NCBI GenBank assembly: GCA_005281725.1
Contig: SSBO01000003.1
Location: 4,154,495-4,218,494 of the forward strand
From: Wuchereria bancrofti
Taxonomy: Eukaryota; Nematoda; Chromadorea; Rhabditida; Onchocercidae
Direction of reading: 5' to 3'
DNA: 64,000 bases
Shown here: positions 24,101 through 34,600 of the stretch, in pieces
Position numbering within the stretch: position 1 is the stretch's first letter
How the letters are laid out: the number at the start of each line of letters is the position of its first letter
The notes under the pieces: generated by a model
The model's input: the letters and a program-made list of their open reading frames with translations, nothing else
What the model was told of the DNA's origin: nothing
Databases searched by the model: none
Position numbers and translations under genes: made by a program

Positions 24101-24347
24101 AAAAGCAATCGATGGTTGGTTTTAAATCTAGTTTTTAAGATTTAAATCATGCACTCCACTTTTTCTCCCCTATCGCGAGCACAAGAATTTCCCATCTGTA
24201 TGCACTGCATATCAGTGAATTGTGAATACAAGATTAAATGAGATTTCTGATCTTTATCAATTACATCTAATACAAAAGCATCAGATTATCTGAGATGCTA
24301 TTCTGTTTTCCTTTTAGCTAGTGCTACACCAAGCTGATCTTCTATGA
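21166..24347 (+). CDS. predicted signal-peptide, single-TM membrane protein
   Basis: Five phased exons: 21166-21372, 23472-23596, 23739-23853, 23985-24080 and 24318-24347. Exon 1 encodes a signal peptide (KLWTVIIGICLLDIIEPVDG, likely cut near GQ/S) and a basic/aromatic ectodomain start. Exon 2 gives a helical segment (LIQDLSLLSHVLNNTADTVF). Exon 3 completes Met across a phase-2 intron (AT|GTTAGC) and carries a Cys-rich membrane helix (WLFLFLICSSIFHMAACACI, then GCCACYVF). Exon 4 is a Pro/Gly/Asp tail (DQTPGANDVTGGELPAEP) ending TVS|GTAAGT. The last exon gives LVLHQADLL and a stop. About 190 aa. The donor of exon 1 (TTA|GTTCAA) is the weakest point. Intron 1, about 2.1 kb, contains LTR-like repeats. 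Family unknown; the Cys cluster at the membrane could be palmitoylated (inference). Confidence 0.5.
21930..22640 (+). repeat. LTR-like repeat, copy L1
   Basis: This segment resembles 41760-42294 in the same orientation and 22880-23390 in reverse. Shared landmarks include a TTGAATATTC-TTAAA-AAATATA block, a block of type CTAATCCTACTTGCAATGTTGAAATGTTGTA, TTTAACAGCCATTCTT, and a promoter-like CCACTATATAAGAAG. The TATA-like element followed by AATAAA-containing sequence is what an LTR would show. Boundaries are approximate; no coding region accompanies it, so it may be a solo LTR. Confidence 0.5.
22880..23390 (-). repeat. LTR-like repeat, copy L2 (inverted)
   Basis: Read on the minus strand this matches L1 and L3: TTGTCTTAATTGAATATTCTTTAAAGAAATATA, then ACCAAATATGTTTGTAATTTC and TAACAGTTATTCCT. 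It lies about 250 bases from L1 in the opposite orientation, making a diverged inverted pair within the intron of the membrane-protein gene. Boundaries are approximate. Confidence 0.45.
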
Positions 24348-24349
24348 AC

Positions 24350-25089
24350 TATGAAGAAGTGGTATCTATGAAGAACGGTTAGTTTAAGCTATTATTAGTT
24401 TAATTTAAATTTTGTAATCAAAATATTAGAGGATAAATAAAAAGACCTCAAACATAAAAATATTTTCACTCAAATCGGAAGAAGCTATTCATGAATTTGA
24501 AAATTGATTTTCAGCAACAAAAATTTTATTAATAAACGATAAGCATATCATTAATTTCAACAACCTTTTGAGAAAAGCGAGATGCTAAGCTTTCAAAAAT
24601 TTGAAAGCAAAAATTATGATCCTCCATATTTCAATAAATTTTATAATTTTAATTAACAAATCTTTTAGATCATCAGAAGATTAAAAAATAGTGAGTGTTA
24701 ATAAATAAAGATTTCGAACTCGAACTTCTGAACCAAATATTCCTCATGTCGTCTACTATTTGAGAAAAATTTATATAACAGTGACAATAATTTCACAGAA
24801 ATTATACATTTTAGAAAGGAATGAAATCAGCAAAAATATTGGTTTTTGTAATGATTGTCAAAGCTTTTGGATGTATGTGATATGTGTAACAAGTTATGAA
24901 TGTATGCAAGCATTGATAGCAAAAGATAATGTGAAATATCAACGTATTGGAGCCTAGAAATCATTTTTTGATTCTTTTTTGAATGATGGCAATGAAAAAA
25001 CAGTGTTAACATCCGGTGCAGAGTGAGATCACAGAGTGAAAAATTAAACCATATTTCTAATTTTATATTTTTTTATTTCTAAGAAAAAA
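24350..25089. other. AT-rich spacer
   Basis: Nothing is supported between the end of the membrane-protein gene and the retrotransposon. Open frames at 24760-24957 (plus) and 24827-25012 (minus) lack splice or family evidence. Confidence 0.4.
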
Positions 25090-25345
25090 AAAGGAATTGG
25101 GTATGGCGATTGTGGGCGACGGTCATATTTGGTTCTTGATAAAACTATGCACTCTTGAACATAAGTGATCTCCTTCTGTAGCCAATAGTATTCAAGAACA
25201 AAGTATATGATCTACAATAAGCATCTCACTTGCAGAGAGATCAACCTAACAAAGAGCTCTTGATCTCGTTTACAATGCATTAGAGAATAAATATAAATGG
25301 TTTCCTATGTGAAATAAGACAATTTTTGGTTTTATGGGGTTAATA
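25090..25345 (-). repeat. 3' LTR-like end of the Pao element
   Basis: Read on the minus strand this contains an AGCTCTTTGTTAG block, ATATACTTTGTTC, a TATTGGCTA-AGGAGATCAC block and TATCAAGAACCAAATATG. These match in order the plus-strand segment at about 28990-29160 (AGCTCTTTGTTAG, ATATACTTTGTTTACG, GCTATATAAGGAGGTCAC, TACCAAGAACGAG). That identifies both as LTRs of one family. Ends are approximate. Confidence 0.6.
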
Positions 25346-25362
25346 CAATTTCATTTGATATA

Positions 25363-26480
25363 TTATGTAGTTATTTGGATGCTAGCGAGATTATTTCGTG
25401 CTTCGCGACACTCCTGACTGAAGAAGCTGGATACTTTAGGGTGGTTCGAGATCTTTGTTTGATTGCGTTGGTTTATAGCATTTCTAGTTCGTCGAGCGAT
25501 GGGCTCTTGTTTATCGACACTTTGAATTGATTTGTCGAACCCATTGGTTGAGTATCCGAATTTTCTTCGTCTTTGATTTCCAGTGAGTACAGCATATTCA
25601 CCGGTCTGTCGAGAAGTTTTTTTGTGGTAATTATATTGAGACACTTCTTACTTCTCCATCTTTTACTCTTTTAATTTCCTTTATCCTGGCTAATTTCCAT
25701 ATGCCACGGGAATTTCTGGTTCATTAACTAACACAATCTCTCCCTCATGGGGAACTCTTCCTACTACATCTCTTGGAGAAGAATGTTCTCTTTGGGTTTT
25801 TCTTTAAGACTATTCAAATACTCGTCTTTCCATATTTCCCAGAAGATATCGAGAACCCTCAATACATTCAACAGTACTGAATGAGTTTTTCTTGAGAGTT
25901 CAGTTTATGAGGTATAAACTCATCCAATTCATCCTCCTTTCTTATTAGTAGGCATAATTAGAGGTGCGTTCGGCAGTATGAAATCAATTGGACACAATAT
26001 GGTCAAAATTTACATAAGTTAGCGGTCGAGCATTCTCTACTTCCACTGTTAAAGTAATCATTCCTTGTTCCCATAATAACTTCCTGCCAATGGCCCTTTT
26101 CATTGCCTTTTTTGTTAAACCAATGAGTCACTCATATATTCTCCCATTCCAAGGCGCTTTTGGTATTATATTTTCTCAGGGCATTTTCTTTTCCGCTATG
26201 AATTCATTTAATTGTTGCTTCATAATAATTTTTAAAACCAACTGAAATTGACCAGCATTGTCGCTCAAGATTAATTCTGGATAACCTCGTTTTGCTGTAA
26301 ATCTTTTCAAAACATGTAAAAAGCTTTCAGTTGAAAGGATTTCTGCCATTTCTAGATGTACTGCTCTTGTTATAAAGCATGTGCACTATGCTGTCCATCT
26401 TTTTGTTACTACATTATCATTCCTAATATTGAGAGGACCTAAATAATCCATTCCTACTCGCGCAAAAGGTCTTGATCGTG
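25363..26480 (-). pseudogene. retrotransposon integrase region, broken
   Basis: Minus-strand reading shows integrase-core features: RAVHLEMAEILSTESFLHVL, then YPELILSDNAGQF (the second catalytic Asp region), then KAPWNGRIYE followed by an in-frame stop, then LIGLTKKAMKRAIGRKLLWE. A C-terminal module with GEIVLVNEPEIPVAYG precedes a basic tail ending in the open frame 25644-25363. At least two stops interrupt it. Part of pol of the Pao element; not functional. Confidence 0.75.
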
Positions 26481-26739
26481 TGGTCCGAGATGCTGGAAGA
26501 TCGGCTATGACTTGTAGTTTAAATGGTTTAGTTGTCCAGCGTCTGCACTTCATGCACTTATTCAAGATTCGTTTGACTTCCGTTCTACCTTTCGGTATTC
26601 ATATTGTTGATCTCAGATTTGAGAGTGTTTCCAGCATGATACAATTGCACATGTCGTCGTTGAATAAGAAGTTCACTTATGGAACTATGTCTTGGGAGAT
26701 ATATTGAGTGTTACTTCTTTCCATTTCAGAGTTTATTAT

Positions 26740-28735
26740 ACGGCTTTTACATCTCCATTATCATAAAACAAATTCCGTTTGGTTATTTCACCTTTGGTAA
26801 CTCTTTCTGACTGTGCTTGTCTGAATAGCACAATTTCTGCCAACTCGTAATCCTGTGTTATCAATGTGTTCTTTTTCTTTGTTGCCATCTTCAACCAAGG
26901 AATTTCCTTTTTCGTTGTTAATCTTATAAATTTCTTAAAAATCTTATAAATCTTATAAAAAAAAATAAAATTAGTTTTAACCATTTGCTAAAACAACTAG
27001 CATCCATGATTCTGAAATTGTTGTCTACGATAGTTGATGTGATGTGGGCCACAATTTCAACATCCTTTTTGTATTCCCTATTGTAATTATAGTTCTATTG
27101 TGGCCATTTTGATTCATTTTCTATTAACCACTTTGGTTCTTTCCACCAGAGATCGTATTCTTTTAGTTTGTTCGGTGAGATTCCTTTCGCAACCATGTCA
27201 ACTGGATTTTGTTCATTTGGGATATATCGAAAATGGATTTTTGCTTTTCGTATTTCTTCAGCTCGATTTTGTATAAACGTTGGTATTAATTGGGAACTAT
27301 TGTGAACCCAATGTAATGAACATTGAGAATCCGAGAAATAAAATTGTTCTTACGTCTTCGAGCTCTATTTGTTCTAACACGAATTGTATCACTCCGATGA
27401 GTATTGCTAGTAATTTCAACCAAGGTATTGATATTCCTTTAATTGGCGCAATTCGGTATTTAGCGAACACTAAGAATATTTCCCTTTATTGGTTTCGTAT
27501 ATATAAAGCTGCTGTTGAATATGCAGCAATTGATGCGTTGGTAAAGACATGGAATTGTAATTGTCTGGAACAGATTGCCGTGAATCTTGGTACATCCTTC
27601 AATTTCTTTGGCCATTCGTGAATATGTTCCACGCCTTCACCTATGGCTTGATCCCACTTATGGAAGAAAGATTTCTTCTTCCATAAAGTTTGAAGAAATA
27701 ATTTGAATCTTATCATTATGGGAACTATAAATTTCAGTGGGTCGTATTGTATTGTGAGGCTACGAATTGCAATATGGTTCTCTTTGCAACATGATTTTAG
27801 CGTTAATTGAATGATATCTTATTTGTGATACCAATTAATACTTAACATTTTCTTAGTTGGACTTACCTCTGCTCGATCTTGTATCGGAAATTTTTCATTA
27901 ACCTTCTGGTCGTTAGAGAGAAATTCTCATACATTCATTTATGCCTCACTGAATATAATTTTAATTTCTTTGTAATATTTGAAAAGAGAATCATTGATTT
28001 TTTAGTTGGTATTATAATGTTGTCGACATAGAAATTTTTCCTTATCTCGAGCGCGATTTTACTTTTATAAGTTTTCAAATGATAATTGAAAGTAGCTGAC
28101 AATAAAAATGGAGATGATCCAATTCCAAATGAAATTCATTGGGAACGGTAACAATTTATGTTTTCTTCGTTTACTGGACTTCGAACGTCTTTTAATTTTT
28201 TAATCAAAGAAATAGAGTGCAGTTTCTGTTCGTTGGATGCAATTCTATTTGCAAGAATACCTTTTCTGTTATTATTATATTTTTCATTGTACGGAAGCGT
28301 AGCAATATTCCAATTAAGTCACAAAGTGTTCCGATATAAAACATCATTTAAACTTTTCATTCGTTTACAATGAGCTGATGGATCATAAACGATCCTCAGA
28401 TTTGTTGTGGTTTTATTTTATTGGGTGTTAATAATGAATAATACCGATCTCATTCATTTCGGGTGATACCTTCTCGATTATATTGGAAATGAGTTATTCT
28501 TCAATGGTTTGATTATATCGACCTAGTAATTGAGGTTCCATTTGCAGCCTTCTAATTAAAGACTTTAATCTTCCAAAGCAAAGTCCGAAATTATCGCTTA
28601 GTTTGTTCTTTGAGTCTTTCCAAGGCCAACAGACTTGATATCTTTTCTTGTCCCTAGTGATAGTTTGTTTAAATTGCTGCAATGCTTTTTCATCACTGTT
28701 GTCACGGATTTTAATATCGCGAAACTCTAAAATAT
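26740..28735 (-). pseudogene. retrotransposon protease/RT/RNase H region, broken
   Basis: The upstream end (about 28735-28494) reads EKALQQFKQTI, RYQVCWPWKDSKNKL and RLKSLIRRLQMEP, a typical start of Pao reverse transcriptase. Farther down come a DPLKFIVPIMIRFKLFLQ segment and WKKKSFFHKWDQ near 27716-27640, then an RNase H-like FRYIPNEQNPVDMVAKGI motif near 27230-27170. Frames shift repeatedly and stops occur, so this is a decayed pol. The catalytic YxDD box was not confidently located. Confidence 0.7.
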
Positions 28736-28789
28736 TATATGAGAGTTGTGAATATGAGTAAGAAATATGTTCTATGAAATTCTTTGCAA

Positions 28790-29310
28790 TAATGTTTATT
28801 CTTTGGACTCTTTGTTTCCAATCTTATGTTTAACCTATAAATCTTTTACATATTGTTTACACGGTATTAGCTCCTTATTTAGTTGACCTCATTGTTATGT
28901 CGCCACTAATTGTAAATTATCTTTGAATCTGTGAGGTTAACAATTTTTGCTTAACTGATGTCCTTTGCGGTTTGTCAACTAGTAAATAGATTTGCTTGTA
29001 AAAAAAGTTAACAGCTCTTTGTTAGATCGATTACTCTTTCGGTAGGTCAACCTCATATTGTAAAACATATACTTTGTTTACGCATATTGCTTGCTATATA
29101 AGGAGGTCACCCTTGTTGAAAGGGGCATTGTGTGTTTTTTACCAAGAACGAGGAGAGTTCAATTTCAATTGTTCTTTATCAAGTTATTGTACTATTGCTT
29201 CTGTTAATAAAGGAATTATTATATTCCTCTGTTACCCCACATATTTACATCTACATCCAACGAATCTCCCTGCAATCAACAATCTCTCCAAAAAAAAATA
29301 AATTAAATTA
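28790..29310 (+). repeat. LTR inserted in opposite orientation
   Basis: A plus-oriented LTR-like segment interrupts the minus-strand coding order between RT (below 28735) and the gag/protease region (above 29310). It has a promoter-like GCTATATAAGGAGG, a downstream AATAAAGGA-type signal region and AAAAAAAAATAAATT near its end. It is similar to the 3' LTR of the host element read in reverse. No internal region is attached, so it is a solo LTR or the remains of a nested insertion. Target-site duplications were not resolved. Confidence 0.6.
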
Positions 29311-29319
29311 TCAAATCTT

Positions 29320-30715
29320 CCACGACAACTGTCAGCATTTGTTTTATCTTGAATGCCAATTAATTCCAGTTTCCAAAGTGATCTTCCAAAGTCTGGAATA
29401 TTGATGGCATTATTAGATGAGTATGGTCCACCGATATGGTTTCATTGTATTGTGTGGACCTTTACAATGGAAACACAAAAGTTTCCATTTTTTGCAATCA
29501 CTTGTCGTATGTCCTGTTCGTAAACATTTGAAACACGCAGTGATTTTCCCCAAATGTTCCATTCAGAATTTGAGTGTGGGATAAATGTTACATTCATTAT
29601 TCCAGTGATCCTTATTGCAAAATACGCATAGTCTTCCCCATTTTCCACCCATTGGATCTTTTTGATTTGATTGTCTCCCTTTGGTGAATTGATTGTGGTT
29701 AAGGCTGAAGTTTCACCCTTAACATTATATTTGGTTGCTTTCTTCTCCCTTGTGTTCGCTTAACTTTTAGCAACTTCTTCATTTCTTAGTCTTGTCGGAT
29801 ACCTTTAACCGACCAACTCGTCGATTTCCCTTTCAATTGGTATAAACTATCCATGCCGGTAATTTATTCTCAATTGAAATTTCGATATTTGGATGCTCTA
29901 AATTTTCACCTATAGCTTCCAGCTGTCGAAGTATTCTCTCCATGTCTTCGATGATTGATGATGATGATGTTTCGATGATTGCTTTCCAATCACAGTCATT
30001 TCTTTTGATGGAATTCAGTTCATTGTAAAATGATTTCTTTATAACGAAAGGTTTACCAAACTTCTCCATTAGTAAACCTATTATTACATCGTAGTTTTCT
30101 GGCGCTATATCATAGCCTCTTACAGCTAACAATGCATCCCCTTTAAGATATCAAGTAGTTCAACTTCTGAATAACTGGGATATTCTGCTCATGAACTACC
30201 ACCTTGAACTACATCAAAATTGCCTCCACAATTTTGGAACCCCACTAAATGTTATTAGTGTTAATTGTGGGAGTTTTACCTCCGTTTGATTCGTGAGAAT
30301 CATACTATTCTTTGAGAATAATTCTCCGGTATTTTCCTGATTTAAATTTTGAACTACCAAGTAATAATCATTATTATATATTTTAAGGGTAATGATAGTT
30401 TCTCTTGTTCTAGTAATTAAGCTTAAAATACCTTTGAATCGTCAACCATACTGGCATATTTCGCCTCTTCTTCCTTTCTCTTCGTCGCGATTGTCAATCC
30501 TTGAATGATATCCAACCATTTTTGATGACTGTTTCGATCAACTCAACATAATATTCGAGATGTGTGATCTTCTCTTTGACGGCCCGCGAATTGATTTCGT
30601 ATTGTAGTTTAAGTTCCTCTCGTGGTAGTGTTTGACTCGGAAGGGTTAGATCGAGTTCGCTTGGTTCGCTAAGAAGTTTGGTATTTCGGTTCCTTTTGTT
30701 ATACTTGTCATTTTT
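29320..30715 (-). pseudogene. retrotransposon gag region with zinc knuckle, broken
   Basis: Minus-strand reading gives an N-terminal helical part (LPREELKLQYEINSRAVKEK, THLEYYVELIETVIKNGW), a central open frame 30132-29833 (MLAVRGYDIAPENYDVIIGL, LLMEKFGKPF), then a CCHC knuckle CFKCLRTGHTTSDC at 29535-29494 followed by a second CFHCKGPHN half-motif. This matches the capsid-nucleocapsid layout of Pao gag. Stops and frame changes separate the pieces. Confidence 0.75.
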
Positions 30716-31019
30716 TGTACTAACAAGTTATAGTTTGCCTGCTCTCCCGCATTCATTTAATTCAGTTCATTTAAATCCTTTAAATTCCCTATCAATGTAT
30801 TCATTTTCTTTATCTCATTTGTAGATACTCTACGAAATTATCAGTGTATTGTTGTTATAAATTTTGTGATAATGGTTGTTCGCGAATAAAATTGTTACAG
30901 TAGACCATTCACTCAACGCACTCGTTTATACCAAATACAAAAACAAACAAGGAAGGCTTTTGAGTATACGAAAGTCTAATTCGATTCTATGCTGCAAGAG
31001 TCAGGCGCTCCAAGTTTCA
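30711..31019 (-). repeat. leader repeat, copy A (other copy 42295-42645)
   Basis: About 300 bases are nearly identical to 42295-42645. Landmarks on the plus strand are ACAAGTTATAGTTTGCCTGC, GATACTCTACGAAATTATCA, GTTCGCGAATAAAATTGTTA and TGCAAGAGTCAGGCGCTCCA. It sits immediately upstream of gag of the Pao element, so it is probably the untranslated leader. A diverged second copy follows directly (31033-31260: CTCGCCCATTTAATTTCATT, ATTCGTAGATAGAATCTACG, TTAGCGAATAAAATTCGTTA), giving a tandem pair. Confidence 0.8.
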
Positions 31020-31687
31020 TGACAGCAAGCTACAATTTCGCAGCATTGTCTCGCCCATTTAATTTCATTCATTTAAATCTTTTACTTAATTTCCCCATCA
31101 ATTTACTTCTTCATCTTATATTCGTAGATAGAATCTACGAAATTATTAGTATATTATCGGTATAGATGTATATTGTGGTTGTTAGCGAATAAAATTCGTT
31201 ACAGCAGATTCCTTCAAATTCATTACAACAGACATCTATACCAATTCTAAAGCACAATCGAAAAAGGCCCCCTAATGAAAAATCTATATTTCCTCCGCAC
31301 TTCCTCAAAGCTCTTGAGAAACACTGATATCATTTAATAATGTCTTTTGCAAAACTTCTAAGGCTTTACTCTTTTGGCAAATTGCTAATATAAAATTCAG
31401 TATTGGATAGATTAACGATTAAAATGAGTGATAATATTTATACTTTTTAACAACAAATCGGCATAAATATTCATACTTCTCGTTTTATAAATGTTTCGAT
31501 AGCGATTGAGTTGCTGGACAAAGTGAAGGTTTGAGGATCGATCTGATGGAGTCTTGTTCATTCCTGAATTAGGGATGATTTTGCTATGTTTCAAACAAAT
31601 CAATTTTTTCTTCTTAAAAAGCTCAAACTGTTGATCAAACTGGAATTAACTCTTATATAACAGATCAGTTGCATGATAAAATGTCAT

Positions 31688-34600
31688 TTACAATTTTTCT
31701 ACTGCACTATTTAAATGCATTTCAAAAAAAGTATACCGTGCCACACGAGCGATTTTAGTTGCTTTGATGGCATTCAGATAGGTAGATACCGTGAGATGTA
31801 AAAATCGGCAAAAATCTGTCACAAAAAGATCGAAATCCGGATTGAATTGAATTGAATTAATAAGCTCTGATTTTGAATCTGAATGTACTAAAATTCAATA
31901 CATCTCATCGTGCTAATTGAAATGGTAAACAATTTTATCGTTCTCTTATTTAGAGAGTAGTGTATGGTAAGTTACCGTTTTTACATTACATAATTATATA
32001 ACACAAAGCACAGTAAGTAAACAAATTATGTGCTATGGTCATCGAGAGACTAATAAATATCTTGATGAAAGCTTAAACAAGTTTTATTACCTAGTAAACT
32101 ACAATCACTTTCGTCGGTTATCAAATTACCATTGATAAGTTCATCTATCTGATCTAAAATTTCTTCTCCAAACGATGTCCAAGGGCCAGTTTCAAATTCC
32201 ATCTGCAATCTATGCTTTTATTTCAAAGATATGCAAATCTTCCCCTATTGATTCAGTTTGATAGTTCATTGGATACATAACATTGGTAGGTATTTAATTT
32301 CTTCATCAGCAGCGTATATCCATTTTATGTAATGAAAATTTTGTAGAATTTCATATGATAACTTACATTTCTTAATTTAACTGTAGCACGGCCTTCTAGA
32401 ATTACAACAAAACGAAATGCCGGTGCATTCATGCAATATATTGGTACCGTTTCACGTTGCTTTGCTGAATAACCTATTATTCGTGGTGAGTGCGACATAT
32501 CAATCTAGAAGACATTGCAACACCTTCAAAACGCAACAACACTTTTATTTTACTAAATGTTAATCACATGGCTAGCATGCAAAATCTTTACCTGTCTGAT
32601 ATTACTCCTGAGCAAATGAGCCAAAACTTGTCGATCGACGTATTCATCCCTGAAGAGCACATGATGTTGTTGAAGGAAATGTATTGTCATCTGTTCCATA
32701 TGCACTGATAATTTTTTGCCGTACTCTTCATTTGTTAAAATTTTAGTGAAACATGGTTCCTGAAATTAAAATCTGTCCAATAAACTTGTTCATTTAAGTA
32801 CCATATGTCTCATTATTTATAATTTATCACTTCTTTTGAAAAATGAAATTATTAATCGATCATAAATATGCTAATTTTTCAACGTGATTTTAGTGATTTC
32901 TTGTACACTGAGAAAGATACTAAAAAAACAAAAGTTTACTATTCACCTTAACACGTTTTCTTTTTGATCTATACATATTATCAGTAACCGAATCACTTTC
33001 ATCAATGATTTCCGCTTGCAAAATTTCCTCTACAATATCTTCCAGCGTTACAATACCAAGTAGATTCTTTGTTTGTTGACTTATTTTTCGATCATACATG
33101 CTTTGTACGCTCTCAACAATAGCCAAATGGTAGTTACCCTAGAAGTTTTAAAAACAATTTAATTAATTCTAGATTAAATCATTGTATTTTCAATGGATTT
33201 GCTCTGAAAATAAAGCATAAAAACGATAAAAAATTTAGAAAAGTCTCAAATTAAAATAAACTTGCTGCTTTAAATTCATCAAGCATGGAATGCAGCGGCT
33301 TGCTTGCTTCAACAAATCGCAATGGATAATGATAAAATTCGCAAACTGTTTTGACTGTGAAATTGTCACGAGGATCGATCAAAGCCAAATCTTTCACCAT
33401 GAGAAGAGCTTTGATATTATTTCGGTCGTCATCCTGAGTTTATTCAAAAATAGAATTGTTCTATCATTAAAGTGATGGAGAATTTACTAATGCTCACAAT
33501 TGCAAATTCATATTCATAAGGATTTATCCAAATCCTAAGAGTGAGAAATTAGAATGAGCGAAAATGAGTTGAATGAAGCATATGAAAAAAGGAATAATGT
33601 ACTAAGTAAAGTGAATGACTGAGTAGTTCATGTAATTTGTCTCCTTTATTGACTATCTCACCTAATATGATGAACAAAAATGATAAAGCCACATAACAAT
33701 GAATTGAAGCATTGAACTAGAAAGTATAAAGATGAATTATAATTATGAAATGTAAAAGTGAAATAGTTAAGATTTCAAAAATAAAGAGTTTCAATTAAAA
33801 ATAATACATATGAATAAAATGTTCTTTCTTGCACATCGTGATAAACGAATTTTCTTCCATGAATCGTTAAAATATCTTAACTAACTGCATAGATTGGTAT
33901 TCTGGAATAGCCATGTCTCATAATTTCGACAATTGTTGCTGCGCTGATGATTGTATCTTCAGATAACATGAATACGTCCTGTTGCATAAATGTTTGATGA
34001 GATTTGGATTTAAAATATTTTCTGAGGGTTCTATAAGTGTGAAATAGAACAGACTGAATCAAAATTGTAAAATCTATTTCACGATAAGTTAAAGTTGTAA
34101 TATTTATCTCAGGATAAGCCTAGATTAAAATTGTGATACTTGTTCCAGAATAAGTCTAGCTCAGAGAGAAAGTTTTGCATGTTAAGCAACATTTAAAGAT
34201 ATTAAAGGATAAGTAATTTGGACTTTAATAATCAGGACAAATATTCAAATGAAAAACCTCAATTTTAGTAAGCACATCACCCACTGTTTTCTCGCTTATT
34301 TCCATAGCACCAACAGCTATTTTCAAATCAGCTGCTAACTCCTGATTCTCTTCGCATGCAGTCATTTTCATTAAATTTATCAGCCTTAATGATTTCATTC
34401 AATTAATGATAATGTTATAATAATTCATTTTAAGATAACAATTAGCATAAACTCTTCCTAAGTTTAGTGATATGAAATAATATATGAATTTTTGTTTACT
34501 ATTAGAGATAAAGCTGATAACTGCAAAGTATTCTAGTGTGACGAAATTCAAAATAAATAATTGCTTAAAAACAGACACCAGCTTAGATTTAGAATATTAA

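Larger units (their letters stand above)
25090..31020 (-). mobile_element. decayed BEL/Pao-type LTR retrotransposon
   Basis: On the minus strand the order from high to low coordinate is leader repeat, gag-like region with zinc knuckle, protease/RT/RNase H region, integrase region, then an LTR-like 3' end. This is the gag-pol order of LTR retrotransposons. The RT-start and pol motifs resemble the Pao group. Frames are broken by several stops and shifts, so the copy is inactive. A related LTR inserted in the opposite orientation splits gag from RT. No clear 5' LTR matching the 3' one was found above 31020, so the 5' end is probably lost. Pao elements are abundant in nematodes (established knowledge); assignment rests on motif recognition. 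Confidence 0.8.
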
